Made by a program: the position numbers and the translations under genes
The notes under the pieces: generated by a model
Seen by the model: only the letters and a program-made list of their open reading frames with translations
What the model was told of the DNA's origin: nothing
Database searches by the model: none
Shown: positions 1-13,224 of the stretch, piece by piece
Numbering within the stretch: position 1 is the stretch's first letter
Layout of the letters: each line of letters begins with the position of its first letter
Assembly: GCF_020382885.2 (NCBI RefSeq)
Contig: NC_058513.1
Location: 18,749,641-18,813,640, forward strand
From: Scatophagus argus
Taxonomy: Eukaryota; Chordata; Actinopteri; Scatophagidae
Direction: 5' to 3'
DNA length: 64,000 bases

Positions 1-99
1 TGAGACAGTGGTTGAATTATTTATGCTGGAGAAGACAACAGTGTTGACTGAATCAGAATCAATTCAATTTTTCTTTTATCTTTCATTTTCAGTATCCAT

Positions 100-444
100 C
101 TGTCTGTCTGTCTCTCTTCCTGCCTGTCTGTTTGCCTGCCTGTCTGTCTGTCTGTCTCTCTGCCTGCCTGCCTGCCTATCTGTCTGTCTGTCCGTCTGTC
201 TGTCTGCCTGTCTGCCTGCCTGTCTGTCCGTTTGTCTCTCTGCCTGCCTGCCTGTCTGTCTGTCTCTCTGCCTACCTGCCTGTCTGTCTGTCTGTCTCTC
301 TTCCTGCCTGTCTGTTTGCCTGCCTGCCTGTCTGTCCGTCTGTCTCTCTGCCTGCCTGTCTGTCCGCCTGTCTCTCTGCCTGTCTGTCTGTCTCTCTGCC
401 TGCCTGCCTGTCTCTCTTCCTGCCTGTCTGTTTGCCTGCCTGCC

Positions 445-477
<33 letters not shown>

Positions 478-572
478 TCCTGCCTGTCTGTTTGCCTGCC
501 TGCCTGCCTGCCTGTCTGTCTGTCTGTCTGTCTCTCTGCCTGCCTGCCTGCCTGTCTGTCTGCCTGTGCTTC
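100..572. repeat. CTGT/CTGC tetranucleotide satellite
   Basis: About 470 bases made almost only of CTGT and CTGC units with occasional CTCT and TTTG variants. Several reading frames stay open here on both strands because the unit holds no stop codon; their translations (Cys/Leu/Ser/Pro repeats on plus, Asp/Arg/Gln/Ala repeats on minus) are low-complexity artefacts, not proteins. Confidence 0.95.
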
Positions 573-666
573 TGTTCAGCAGGCTGATCACATGTCCTTG
601 CACAAGCTCACAGAGATCGATAACATTATTAAACAATGTCTGCCCGCAGGTGAACAGACCGCAGGC

Positions 667-695
<29 letters not shown>
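667..695. repeat. (TG)n microsatellite
   Basis: Uninterrupted TG dinucleotide run of about 14 units, just after the CTGT satellite. Confidence 0.95.
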
Positions 696-697
<2 letters not shown>

Positions 698-1261
698 CCA
701 CACTCTGAGATGTGGTTGAAGGCTGGGGGATACAAGCCCCCTTCCAGCCAATCAGAAGAGACTGTCCCAACATGTTTCAGCTCATCGTTCCATGTGTTAA
801 ATCATCACGTTGAATCACGTCGCACTCGATTCTGGTTTGTTTGTTGTTTGTTTTTTTGTATTTTTTAACTGGTTTCAGACCTCCACGTCTCCACTGCTCT
901 TCTCGACTGTCGGCGGCTTTGACAGGCGAAACGCTGCGGCTTGTTTTTCTCACCGTGATAACTTGACCCTCTGACCTCCACCTGTTTCTGCCCGGCTGAC
1001 GCTGCTCCTCTAACCCTCACCAACTGATTAATTATAGATGCAGGAGGCAGGAGGGAGTGGAGATGTCAGAAACGTCAGCTCGGATTAGGAATACTGCCTG
1101 GGAGGAGAGAGAGGAAGACGAGCTGCAGGACGAGGAGCTAAATTATGACTTACTGCACTCACTTCTCCTTTTAGGTTTCTACTCAGCTGTTTAAACTCTC
1201 TGTTTGCTGCAAACAAAACAGGAGGAAGGAGGACTAGATCTGCTCTAATTGGAAAGTGTCA

Positions 1262-1312
1262 TGAGATAACTTTTGTTCTGAATTGGCACTATATAAATAA
1301 ACTGAATTGAAT
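1262..1312 (+). mobile_element. LINE 3'-tail remnant (L2-like)
   Basis: The segment carries a TTGGCACTATATAAATAAA-type stretch followed by ACTGAATTGAATTGA. That is the hallmark 3' end of L2-type LINEs of teleosts, and the LINE at 58.1-59.9 kb ends the same way (ATAAATAAAACTGAATTGAATTAG). Only the last ~50 bases are preserved. Confidence 0.5.
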
Positions 1313-4203
1313 TGACAGTGAGGACAGTGAGACAGAGATGTCCAAGCTCTATTTGGACACGTTACAGTTCAAACTTTTGCACTTCGGCATCTGGATCCAG
1401 ATCATGGATCAGAACAGAATCATGTCATGTTTGTTCCATGTATTTGTCATACAAGTTTGTGGAAATGGAAGAACGTACCTCCTCCAGTAGTGTTAGGGCA
1501 GCCTTTTCATAACTGGAAAGACTCATTTGTTACTTGAACTGTAGCCTTTTGTGAAGTGAGGGAAGGCGAGGACACTTTGGAAGATTTTGTCCTGTTCTGA
1601 CTGTGGCTGTTTGGGGGTTTTAGGTTGTGGAGTGAAACGAGGATGGAGCTGAGATTAGGAGTTGGATTTTGGGAATGTGTTGTTTCAGTCGGGGTCCTCG
1701 TGTTGGCACGTTGAGTCTGGAGTCTGAGACACATAAATATGATGAGAGGAAGGACGGAGCAGAAGATGAGCAGATGTCCCTTTTGTTCTTTCATAATAAA
1801 TGTTTTTCACCTTCTGTGTTTCTACCATAACTTCTCTGCTTCTAGTTTTCACCTGCAACCAAGAGTGACAAGCGTTCATGCAGATTAGGGAGACTTTTCA
1901 GAATATTTTCCAGCAAATGTATAGCACTGTGAGGACGATGATGTCTCTTTTCAGCTGATGAACAGAAATGCTGGATGTCTGGATGGAAGGAAATCGATGA
2001 GATGATTGAGTGATGGAGGCTTGGTAGTAACAGTTCTGTACATCAGAGCTGTTCTTAATGGATCCCTCAGTGTGGTCCAGGAGCATCCGTCCTCTTTATT
2101 CTACAGAGTGTGTGTCCGTGTCCCAGCAGGTCGATACGTGAGACGGATGCTGCATCCAGGGTGCGTATGGAGTTCTGATCACCAAATGAGTTCGGGTTCA
2201 GGCACAGCAGACTTCACAGGAAACACAATACGAAGGCAACATTACAAGTCCTGCAGTTTCTGGTGTGGATTTATTTACCACATTTATTTATATTGACTGC
2301 TATTGTTGGCTTGCAAGGTGGACCTTTTAGTAACGACTTCCCATTATGTTTCTCGATAGCCATCTTCCCTTGGTTGCCTAGCAACAGCAGCTGAATCCGG
2401 TTGGCGTTTGACCTCCTGCAGAGCATCAACAGTTCACCAGCATAAGTGTTTTTGGGCTGAAGAATTGTATTTTTATGATGTAAGGAGGCCAGTTTCTGCC
2501 AAAATGTCCTTGAAGTCATTATAGTCATCTCAAAATAATGACAAACTTTCTCAAAGTAATGAGAATTATTTTATTTGAGGTACTAAGTCATTATTCCAAA
2601 GAATATTTTCAGTATGATGACTTACAGAGGTCAACAGAGCTCAGCTTAACAAAACACACACACAAATTAAGAAATGTGTTTTGGTGACGAGCTGCCGGAG
2701 GACACCGCAGTGCTGAGCGCTTTGGATATGCTCGTCATCGCTTCAGTTTGACGCTTAAGAAGTTACTGACGTTGAGTAGGTGCAGTTGACCGCATTTCAA
2801 GCATAAAATCAGCATAAAAATGTCCAAAAATCAAGTTCCAAACAAAAAAAGCTGCAATTACTGGGTTAGAATTTTTCTATTTAAAATCCAGTATAAGATA
2901 TGTGATTGTGTGATTTGCCTGTTGTGTTTTAGAAGGTAAAGCTGATGTTATTCTGTATTTTTCTTATTGTTAACAAAACCCATGAACTGATCCCAGTCCA
3001 CCTTCTTCAGATGGGCTCAGAGTGACCTGGCAGTGTGAGCAGCGGCTCCAGGTGAGGCGAGGTGAGGTGAGTGACTGTCGACTGCACACACACACACAGA
3101 CTTCAGTGTGGATATGATAAACTGCAGTTGTTGGTCAGTAGAGGGTGCTGCTTCCTCAGAGTTAAAAACACCTTCCTAACTGCTGAGCTCAGAGTAAAGG
3201 GATTATCTGTGGTTCATACATGTGATGTGCTTCATGCACGTCCTGGCTGAGGTCACGTCGGTGACGGTGTGTGTTTGATGCAGGCAAAACACTGAGGCAT
3301 CAGTTTATGTTGTGTGAGGAAAATGTAACAAATCAAACTGTTACTGACAGTCTCCTCCTCTCTCTTAACCTGAGAGATCCACTCACACAGGTGTTTTCAC
3401 TTCTGTCACCTGATTGTAGCTCAGGACAGGACAGGTGTTACTAATAACATGCACAGTATCCGTCAGTCTCAGAGCTGAAGCAGCTTAATGGTGCTGAGCA
3501 GACTGCTGTGATCTGTGTGTGTGTTTATGTTGTTGACAAGATTGAATAAAAAAAAGAAAAGAAAAAGATATTTGATTTATTTTATTTAAACTGGCTTTTC
3601 TTTGTCCCTTGAGTTGATGTATTCTGTTAAAACTGATATGAAATGTCGTCTGTCTGAGTTTTGGAGCAGTTTTACTTTATGAGCGGATTCCCGTTTGGTT
3701 TGTCAGCAGGTGCAAGTTCCTCCACTGACCTGCAGGTGGTGCTAAAGCTCCAAGACATGCACTAACTTTACTATAGTTTAGTGCAGCTGGTTAAGGTGGG
3801 GATCATTTTAATTCGCTTATATGCTGCTGGACATAGTATGTTGTTGCTGAAGATGGAAATGCATTCAGCATGTTTGTTGGAGCAGCTGGAGGATGCACAC
3901 AAAGTGTTCTGGCGAGAATCACGACTGAATGTTTGTTTACAAAGAAACTCCGCTGGGCACCTTAAACTCTGAAAATAATCCCTGTGATTGTTTCAGCAGC
4001 TGCTTCAAAATGCTGCTCGGCACCCGGTGTTTGTGTTGAGGTTAGAGGAGGTGACACCAGCACTACACTTAGAGTAGCTGTGTGTGTGTGAGGCTCGCAG
4101 TGCAAAGACTGACACACACACACACACACACTGATGTCTGCTAAATTATACAACACCAGCTCGTTAAAACGTGCTGTGCTGCTGTACTGACAGCATGTAA
4201 TTT

Positions 4204-4228
4204 TGTGTGTGTGTGTGTGTGTGTGTGT
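4204..4228. repeat. (TG)n microsatellite
   Basis: TG dinucleotide run of about 12 units. Confidence 0.9.
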
Positions 4229-4949
4229 TGTGTTGTGCTGAATAGCCTTGGCAGTCGTCCTGACCCTCTCTGAGCACCTGTGGGTGGTTACATCTGTACG
4301 CATGTGATTTGGTTTTTGTCAGATTTGTGTGTGACAGGCTTTCTGTCGATGTGTACTTGTGCTTACTGCAGAGTGAGGACCCGATCAAGTGAACCTCACT
4401 GAGGACATTTTATTCCCTTGCGAGGACATTGTTGTGGGTCCTCATAACTTCAAAGGGCTGTTGGTTTGATTTGACTTGATTTTAAGGGTTAGATTTGTCC
4501 TCCTCAGTCCAGCTTTACATCTTTGCTGTATTCCTGTCTGTCTTTCTGGCTGTGAGACGTTGGTCAGTCTTTAACCTGAGTTCAGGATTGTAACCGAGAT
4601 GCTTTCGTTAGTAAATGAAACTAGCAGCTCTTGGTCATGTCTGCTGATGATTTCAGACTGCAGCATCTGGTTTGTTGACTGACTTGACTGCGCTGCACAG
4701 AAGCGTTGATTGACAGCTGCTCCTCTGCCCTAGATGTGGTGGTGGAGGGAACAGAGCTGGTGTTTCTTCACAGTCCGACTTTTGGTGAATTCAGAATGAC
4801 ATGTTTTGACATCCTGTCAAAGCGTCGTCCAAAGCCTACATTATTCATAGACCAAAGGATTCCTCCAGTCCCTCCTGCTGCTCCATCATTTACATTGCAG
4901 AGACTGAACAGTTTCTCCATCACAGCGAGGTGATGCACCCACTCTGAAT

Positions 4950-5477
4950 GCGTTCATTCTGGCGTTTGAGAACGGCGCTCTCTCACGGTGTAACTTCGTT
5001 CAAGAGCGCGCCAGATTTCCACAGAGCCTCCCGGGCGAAAACCCACGCTAAACACACCGTAAACAGTCCTTAACATGTAGCGGAAAAACCACCCAACCTG
5101 GCAACAGCTGTCATACCTGTCGCACTAACAAATACGTCATCAAAATACGGCGCGTGGAGGAAGGCAGCGCGAGCTCGGACCGCTCAGACTCTACGGCGTT
5201 TGAAGATGAATGTGACACGTAGTTTCAGTGTTAAAACTGATAAAATAATTGCTGTCTGTGGTTCTCTGCGGCCTGTGGCAATAAGCTGACAAACCATAGC
5301 TCGCAGCAGCGTATGGAAGACAATGAAAGAACTATGAACCAGTTCATTTTAGGAACCCTGAACTCAATTCAGAACTTTGAATTATGACCTATGAACTGAA
5401 CTGGTGGTTCATTTTAAGATTTGTGAACTGAACTTTGAACTAGTTCATGTAGAAAGTGAACTTTCCCAACACTGGAG
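4950..5477. mobile_element. possible hAT-type MITE
   Basis: The right end reads CCCAACACTG, the reverse complement of CAGTGTTGGG, a terminal motif common in hAT-family non-autonomous elements. It is preceded by a stretch rich in GAACT/AGTTC words (5325-5460) that can fold back on itself. The left part (4960-5215) is more GC-rich and has CpG unlike its surroundings. The left boundary and target duplication were not found, so extent is approximate. Confidence 0.35.
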
Positions 5478-6185
5478 TGACCACTCTGCTGAACATTGAT
5501 GGCTCCACCGTGGAGATCGCCAAGAGCGCCAAGTTCCTCGGTGTTCACTTGGCAGATGACCTCACCTGGTCCAGCAGAGGAAGGAGATGGTGCAGGTCCC
5601 TGTGTGTGTGTGTGTGTGTTCTCCTCTGTGGCAGTAAACTGTTAATATCTGCCTAATATCTGGACTAGTAGTATTGTTGACATCTACCTGTCATTCCTCT
5701 ATGTACCGACTATGGGCGGGGTGGTTCTCCCTACGGGCCGAAATCGAACTGATAGGATAGTGATTCTCAACATCACATCAAAAAAGAATACATGAATGTT
5801 ACAGCAGTTCATTATAATTTTCAATACTATAAATTTCCTATAACTTGTGAAATGTTAAAATCATATTGAGATGGTAGCAAAAAGTGAAACTAAACAGTTG
5901 AGATTTTGTTTTGCTTATCTTTTTAGTAATGTCATTTCTCATGTTGCAAATTGCTTTCCTGCCTGTACAACATCCATTGCACGTCTGCCCGTCCTGGGTG
6001 AGGGATCCCTCCTCTGTTGCTCACCCTGAGGTTTCTCCCAGTGTTTCCTGTTAAAGGTTTTTCTGGGAGTTTTTCCTTAGTCGATGTGAGGGTCGAAGGG
6101 CAGAGGATGTTGCTGATGTTATGTTAAGCCCTTTGAGACAAACTGCTTGTAAAAATGGGCTGAAGAAATAAAGTTGACTTGACTA
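5478..6185 (+). mobile_element. degenerate LINE fragment (RT C-terminal part and 3' tail)
   Basis: Around 5480-5580 a frame encodes a short stretch containing KFLGVHLADDLTW, a motif at the C-terminal end of many teleost LINE reverse transcriptases. From about 5990 the sequence has a typical LINE 3' end: CCTGTTAAAGG followed by GAGTTTTTCC, then CTTTGAGACAAACTGC and finally AATAAAGTTGACTTGACT. The middle has decayed or been replaced. It is a 5'-truncated dead copy. Confidence 0.55.
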
Positions 6186-6360
6186 AGGCTGAAACCAGCT
6201 GCTGTTCCACTTGTAAAACTAAGCAACTCGCACACACACACCCACACACACACACACGCATGTACAGTATATGCTTTAGTGCATTTTTGTAATGCAATAA
6301 ACAGCAATACAGCAGAACTTTTTAGCACTTTTATGACTATAATTTTGAAGTTGATTGAAA

Positions 6361-6497
6361 ATGCCAGAGGCCCTGCGATTGACTGGCGACCAGTCCAGGG
6401 TGAACCCCGCCTCTCGCCCGTAGTCAGCTGGGATAGGCTCCAGCTCCCCTGCGACCCTGACGGATAAGCGGTATAGAAAATGGATGGATGGATGAAA
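6361..6497 (+). mobile_element. 3' part of a teleost tRNA-derived SINE
   Basis: Contains the CCTGCGATTGACTGGCGACC, CCCGCCTCTCGCCC and GGGATAGGCTCCAGC words and ends in GGATAAGCGGTATAGAAAATG plus (GATG)n. This is the conserved 3' region of a very common fish SINE family whose 5' part is seen at 38802. The 5' half is absent here. Confidence 0.65.
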
Positions 6498-7304
6498 ATG
6501 CTAGAAAAGCCTGCGAGTGGACCTTTACTGGGGACTGATTCATCAAGCCACTTCTGAGGTCACCAATCAGAGGAGTCACCAATCAGGAGGTTGTTGTAGC
6601 TCACTGAGGGACTGTGATGTGTGATTCTGGGTTTTATAGGACTAAAACGGACTTGACGAGACTGGACTTGATGCTTCAGTGCTGTGAGCTCTACAGGTGT
6701 ATGTGCTCTTCCATGAGATGCAGAGTGAGGCTGACGCTCTGAAGACACAGCCAGTAAATGGAGTTTGATTTGGAACGGTTTTGTGAAGGAAGCATCAGTA
6801 AGTTTGTTCTCACTTTTTATTGTGAGGTGCAATGAACTTTGTAGCCTCTAGGGGCCACTGTTGGAATGTTAGACTGCAGCTCATCCTGTCCAACCAGTAA
6901 GTGTCATGTATGTGTGTGTGTGTTTTGTGTTTTTATGTCAGTCAGTATTTGCAGAAAGATTTAAATGAACTCCTCAGAGATCGTTGAACCACGTAAAGTT
7001 TATTACTGCTCCACAGTCTATACTGTATATTTGTGTGTGTGTGTTGTCCAGTAAGGACCAGATCAGCCTGTACCTGCAGTCGGCTGGTCGTCTGCAGTCA
7101 CGCTGCGGTGTGTTGAGATGCAGAGGGAGTCCTCAGAGATTTCTGTTTTCTCTAAGCGTCCCTCAGCATGAAGCCTCGGGGGACAGATGAGAAGAAGGAG
7201 GGAGATGCTTCATCAATAATTTAACATGCAATGCTGAAATCTGTCCCCCATGGAGTTTTGTGTGGGGAAAGTTGGTTCCTGCCTCCTGTCCACTGCTTAG
7301 AAAT

Positions 7305-7336
7305 GTGTGTGTGTGTGTGTGTGGGGGGGGGGGGGG
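7305..7336. repeat. (GT)n plus poly-G tract
   Basis: About nine GT units directly followed by a run of roughly a dozen G residues; a G-run of this length is unusual for this AT-rich window. Confidence 0.85.
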
Positions 7337-8072
7337 TCAGTGACAGACTGACAGAAAGACAGACAGATAAAGAAGCTAGAAGGGGAGCACGAGACGAGTT
7401 GAGGGAATTCTGCAACTTTGTTTTGCACTTTTTGACTGGATGCTTGCAGCATCGCAGTCGCAGTGAGAGGAAAGTTTGAGAGTGTTGGAAGAAGAGTAAG
7501 GTGGGAGAACACAGAGAGGTCAGGCAAAAAAAGTTCAAAATACACTGGCTCAGTGAGGTGCATTGCAACTACTCCGTAAGGTCAAAAGTATGTGGACACT
7601 CAAGCAATAAACACATGTGACTGTTTAAAAGTACTGCTTTCTTCTGGTGAAAGTGAAATAGTTGTACTCAGGATGAAAGAGAAGAGAGAGAAGTTCAAAC
7701 CTCAGCTCACATTCGCACAGCGACGAGACGGCAAGCCGGTTTGACGGGTGGTGTGTGGTTTTTTCACAGTTTTTGTCCTTTTTCCAATTACTGAGCTATT
7801 CTACGAATGAAACCACAGATTTTGACTGTGGACCCACAGGCCACATACTGTAGAGGAAGTTAGAGAGTACAGAGAGACATTGATTTTTGTTTGTTTAAAT
7901 AATAAAAATATATAATGTTGTCAGCCTGAAGCTTTAAATCAGCCCAGTGCATCCACAGCATGCAGTTTCAAATATACTGCATGCTCCTACATGTAACTGC
8001 AGTTTGTGTTATCCCATCTTATTCAAGCTGCCGCAGGCTACAATAATCCTGAAGAGGAGACGTGATGGAGGC

Positions 8073-8118
<46 letters not shown>
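8073..8118. repeat. (CA)n microsatellite
   Basis: Perfect CA dinucleotide run of about 23 units, the longest dinucleotide array in the window. Confidence 0.95.
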
Positions 8119-8120
<2 letters not shown>

Positions 8121-11100
8121 CAGTCCTCCTGTAGGATTAGTATAAAAATAAATGAATCATTGAAACTTGCTTTAGGCATGGCCTGCTGCCTTGAAATGAA
8201 TTTTTTACTCACGAGTAGATGTTTGTGTTGTCTCAATCAACAAGTACATTGATTTTTAACTCCTCTGCTGCTGCTTTGCTCAGGTATTTACAGGCTGTGA
8301 GTTTATAACACACACCCACACACACACAAATTGGCCGTACCCTCTTTGTACGCTTTACACTCACACTCATGAAGCTGATGAGCTGAAGCGTCTCGTTGAG
8401 TTCCTCTCAGGATGTGGTGTCGCGGTGATACCTTCTGATTCTCCTGTGGTCTCAGCAGTACAGACACAAACCTCAGTCCAACACCTCAAAGTAGTAGCGT
8501 GTGTGGTTGTGATGACGTGTTTTAGTATTCTGGCTCTGTCTCATCCAGTCTGTAGTATTGACTGGCCAGTGCTGTTCTGCTCGGCCATTAACAGACGCTC
8601 ACTGACTGCTGAGCAACACAAGCCGACAGAGCACGAAGTTCAGCTTGTACATCACATCTGACTGGATCAAACCAAACATGAGGTGAAACACTGCTCTAAA
8701 CTGTTTGTGATTCTTGGTCAGTGTTGCCTCTTGGTTTTGTATTATTAAGGGAGTCTGGAGTCTCTACGAAATTCATCTTATCCAAACATCCAGACACGCA
8801 GAGTCTACTCAGCACATCAATGCATGTGGGAAACATTCAAACAGACAAACAGACTGCAACTCTCCTTCATGATCCTAAATGACTCCCACAGCAACCATCA
8901 GATGGTGTAAATGAACCTTCCCTCTCGTTCTACTTCTTGTTTAAGTTACTTGTTCAATGTAAAGCATACATGTGTTTATTTCAATCACAAAGAACATGGA
9001 GTAAACACGGGAAACATGATTGCACTGATGATCAGAAAGTAAGTATATTCAAGCAGACTGAAGGAGAGTGAAGTACCTCAGAGTGTCTGTATAACAGGAT
9101 GACAGGCTTGTACAGGTGAGCTACAGGTTGGAGTTGCACTTATGTAATGTGTAATGTGGGTGAATTTCAGTGACTATCAGTCACTTCTGTGTTTTGATTC
9201 CAGACCAACCATAAACACCCCAGATGATCAGGGGGAACGTAGCTAAAGGGTTTAAAATTGACGGCAGGAGAAAAGCTTGACTTGCAGGCTTTGCCACAGT
9301 AAACCACAGCAACATTTGCTGCCAATCCTGACTGACGGCTCCTTCAAACATGTGAGATATGAGCCGAGCGTCCAGCAGGTTTGACACTAACTGTAGCCGT
9401 ACTGCAGGTTTGTCCTTCACTGTTACTCCACTTTCAAACTTTGTGCTCTATTTGAATTCAGCTGAGAGCTTGTGTTAGTTTTCATTACAGCTTTTTTAAT
9501 TTGTGTGTGGAGTCCAGTGTGGTTTGTGTTTTTGCTGAGTGTTTTTTAACGAGCTCTGGTTATCAAGGTTGGCAGATTTTTCTTTATTAAAACTAACTGT
9601 TAAAGATGTTTTGCTCATTTTAGCTTAAACTGCAAATATGGTGGCTATTACTTATACACACAAACATATTTTGTGTCAAACAGTGTTGGTAGCTTATTAC
9701 ATTTTCATAATATCTGTAATTTATGAAACATTTTGTAAGCCTTTGTTTGCACACTTATCACTGGAACTAAAACGAAATACATGCAGTCCAGCAACACAGA
9801 AATGCATACACTGCAAAAGCCTCCGTCAGTCTATTGCTGAGTCCTAATATAGTTTTTTTTTCTTGAAAAGAAATACATCAATATTTGGAGAATGTTTGTT
9901 TGCTGGTTCAATGATTTTTTTTAAATGAAGTTGAGATGAAGGCTTTAATGTGACTTATTATAGCTGCTGCTGGATCTTCAAAGGGCTGTTTGAGGGTCAA
10001 GGTTAGAATCAGATTAAGGTTAAGTAGGGTCAGAGAGGGTCCTCACAAGTATAGCTGTACAAATATGTCTGTCTGTCTGTCTGTCTGCTGTCTTTTCTTT
10101 TACCTTGAAGTTTTTGGCTGGTGGATGATTTGCTGTCTGAGTGCTGCGGTGGTGCGGATGTAAGGTCAGGATGTTCTGTTTAGTGGAGTCATCATTCTCT
10201 CAATGTGATGCACACAAGCTTATGTGTGTGTTTAATTTTATGTGTGTCCTTCAGTGTGTGTGTGTGTGTGTGCATCAGAAGTTTCACCAGGTTTGTCTCT
10301 CTCGTGAGTTTCACCAGTCAGCTGGTGTTGCTCGCTCTGATCGTCCTCGGTGCCGCACACAACTCAGAGCTCTCGAATCACATTTATTCATTTTTTTTCC
10401 CGACCAACAGCTTCTTCACTAAGTACCCTCGCCAAAAAACAAAACACTTCAGTGCACATTTTATTGTAACAGTTATTGTCACATTTGAATTACAGCATCA
10501 TTTGTTCATCACTCCTCCTCTTGAACTAAACACATCCATGTATATGCAAAATGACTTACCGTTGACATCAAGGATGTGAAACACTTGTAAATATGCAGGA
10601 ATATTTACATCTGTATATCTATTCCTGCATGTGTCTGTTTAAATTCTTTAAGCTTCTATCGGCTTCCTCCTTGGGTTTTCTACATCCAGTCGGTGTGGAG
10701 TTTGCACAAAAGCCACAGTGTCAGAATCAGTGTTTTGAATTAACTTGGACCAACCATGTCCATCAAAACACAAATCCAATCAATCATTAAACAAACATGA
10801 ACATAATAAATTCTTTGAGTACTAACATTTTTCTAATTTGCTTTGAGTGTGCCTAATAGCAGACATAAATTGAAAGTGAGAATACCTCACTCTTTCCAAG
10901 GAATATGAATGGATATGTACACAAATGTCTTGACCAAGACTGTTCTCACTAGAAAGCTGAAGATGTACCAATTTTATTTCTTAAAAAAAGCTAAAGGCCG
11001 ACTGACCTCCCCTCGTTGTCACAAAAATAGGAAATGTAATACATTTAAACAAATATATTTAAATGTGTCTTGGTTTTGTGCAAACACAACATGTACTGTC

Positions 11101-11689
11101 AATGTATTCTGCTCCATTTTAGAAATGTGCTTAATGTCGTGCTGTACTTGTGAACAGTAAATTCAGATCATGAAAATCAGGACCTGTTGGTGCTTTTAGC
11201 AATTATTTAAAAATCACTCAAAATGCTGGAACTTGTGGTGCAAATACTTGAAGACGTTTTCACTGCTTCCAACTGGCCTGTGTGTGTGTGTGACATTTTA
11301 CAACATGTGGAAATAACAAGTACCAGGTGTAGTATGGGCCTCTGGCTGTTTTGGTGAGCCCTCTCTGTAGCACCACGAGCCACTGCTCTACTAGTAATGC
11401 ACCATGCAGGCTTGTTCAGAAACTAGTCAAGTCTCATTTTCTCAAGAGATTGTTGTTTCAGACAAATGAATGTCAGTGCAGTGCTCATACTGATGTTAAA
11501 CTGAGCTCAGATCTTACGAGATCTTATTTGTTTCTACAGCAGAATTGCAGCAGACTCTCAAGGGAGCTACCATATCACTTATATTAAAAAAGGAAAATAT
11601 CCTGAGTCTTGTTCATTTTATAGACAAATAGTCCTTCTGAATGTAGACTGAAAATTGCTTTGAAATTTGCTCTTGGTTGTGATCATGTG

Positions 11690-12960
11690 AAATTGGTTAA
11701 AGTCATATAAAAACTCCTAGGGTGCATTTATCACTGATGGATTAAAATCAAAGTACTTTTTAAAGCTTGGAGTAATACAGGGCTATTCTCTGTCACCTCT
11801 CCTAACTATTTAGACCCTGATTGAGCCATTAGAAGGACACACTCAACGCAGGATGAGAGGTATATCATGAAATACCTTTGTATGCCGATGACATGCTAGT
11901 GTTTTTATCTGACCTTGAGATATCAGTACCAGTTCTCATTAGGTTAGTTGAACTGCTTTCCTGATATAAGATGAACTCCAACAAATCAGCAGCTTGAAGC
12001 CATATCTAATAATATGCCACACTGAAAATGTCAGCTGCCTAGTGCAGTGTATAGAAGTCAGTCCGGCATCTTTAGAGGAGACACAAATGAACTTCTACAT
12101 TCAATTTATGCTAAGAATTTTTAATCCTGTCCCCCCAGCAATTGGACAACAAAGATGTTAACAAACTGAAAGAGTTACTTTTGAATAATTTATTACAAAG
12201 GAGGCATTATGTCACTAAGACAGCCCTTACAAATCACCCCAAAATATCTGCTACTGAGAAAATACTTCTTCAGCAAGAAGAAAGGTGTCTGTTAGCTCAC
12301 TGCAGCATGTCTCCAGCTAAGTCACAGAGGATTAAGGGCATGTGGGAGCAGAAACTGTAAGACATGGGAGGATATTTGGAGTGAGGCCTGGCCATATTCT
12401 AAGTTACAGATGTATTGGTCTGAAATATTATGTGAAATGGGAAGAAAGTATTGAACATTTAGAAATGGACCAAGTGTCTTTGATTTTGGCTGTCCTAAAC
12501 AGTAATAGAACTGCTGAAGCCAGCAAAAAGTTCTTACTTTTACTGCGAGAAAATTAGGTTATTAAAGTGAACTAGTGATAAGGGCCTTTCTGTTAAAGGA
12601 TGATATAAAATTGTATTTGAGGTGGTTCCTTTGGAATATCTTGCAACTATCTGACTTACCAAAGCAGATCAGTTCTACGAAGTCTGGTAGCCTTGTTTCA
12701 ACTAACCTGGACCTGATTTCTGATTTCTTCCATTATTTTAAGGAGTTTCTTCATTATGAGCTCTTGTAACCTGCGATTTACCTGCCTTTCCAGTCAGTGA
12801 ATCTTTCCTGTCGCCTCCGGTTTTAGTTTGTTGATCTCAATTGTCCTTGTTTTTATGTGTTTGGTGGTTAATGTTGTATTAACGTTGTTGTTGTGGAACT
12901 TTGGAAAAGCTGATAAAAGTATTGTTAAAAATGTAGCGACTTAACAAGTATTATTGTCCT
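11690..12960 (+). mobile_element. degenerate LINE (L1/Tx1-like reverse transcriptase)
   Basis: At 11750-11820 the decayed frame reads like the G-x-x-Q-G-x-S-L-S-P-L-L motif of LINE reverse transcriptases, and at 11881 it encodes YADDMLVFLSD, the catalytic YADD box. Stops and frameshifts interrupt the frame throughout. Downstream remnants to ~12960 also occur next to gene G (60635-60850), so this LINE debris was duplicated together with the A/G-type gene. The clade assignment rests on the motif context only. Confidence 0.6.
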
Positions 12961-13218
12961 CTGTGTTCTTATGATACAAATTTCTTTGTAAAACTACAGT
13001 GACAATAAAGTCTTACCTAAAGTCTTACCTTATCTATCTACACAGTGAAGAGAGAAAGTCACTTCATGTCCTCTGAGGATTTATGTTCACTTAGTATTCC
13101 AGGCACTGAAAGATGCTGAAGTTTCATAAAAGATTGAGCTTTAAACCTTTGGTACAATCAGCTTTTAAATCAACAGGAAATAGGGACGTAGCACACAGTG
13201 GTAAGCTGAGGTCTCCAC

Positions 13219-13224
13219 TTTATT
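13219..13224 (-). terminator. polyadenylation signal of gene A
   Basis: AATAAA on the minus strand within TTCAATAAAGTGGAGACC, about 610 bases after the stop codon. The same sequence context follows genes B, D, F and G, which supports it as the real 3' end. Confidence 0.75.

Larger units (their letters stand above)
696..4950. other. no recognisable gene; repeat-bearing non-coding DNA
   Basis: No reading frame here resembles a known protein. Open frames are short, lack codon bias and often run through CA/TG tracts. There are short TG/CA runs near 3080-3100, 4080-4130 and 4204-4228. It could be intergenic DNA or the intron of a neighbour outside the window; the sequence does not decide. Confidence 0.5.
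6498..11690. other. no recognisable gene; repeat-bearing non-coding DNA
   Basis: No frame resembles a known protein. It contains TG/CA microsatellites (7305-7336, 8073-8118 and smaller ones) and a short CAAAAGTATGTGGACAC word at 7582 reminiscent of Tc1-type terminal sequence. A hydrophobic open stretch at 10280-10430 is not supported by good splice sites. I see nothing firm. Confidence 0.45.

Noticed and set aside
8-868. 286-codon open frame through the CTGT/CTGC satellite
   Set aside because: Its sequence is a tandem tetranucleotide translation (Cys-Leu-Ser-Val type) and equal open frames exist on the opposite strand; no protein feature outside the repeat.
3000-3060. Possible micro-exon with CAG acceptor at about 3017 and GTGAGG donor at 3054
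   Set aside because: One frame is open for only ~13 codons, with no partner exons or recognisable protein; chance splice-like words are common.
10141-10579. Overlapping open frames of 93 and 124 codons with a hydrophobic stretch (LVLLALIVLGAAH)
   Set aside because: The frame begins in a TG microsatellite and shows no family similarity; hydrophobicity alone does not support an exon.
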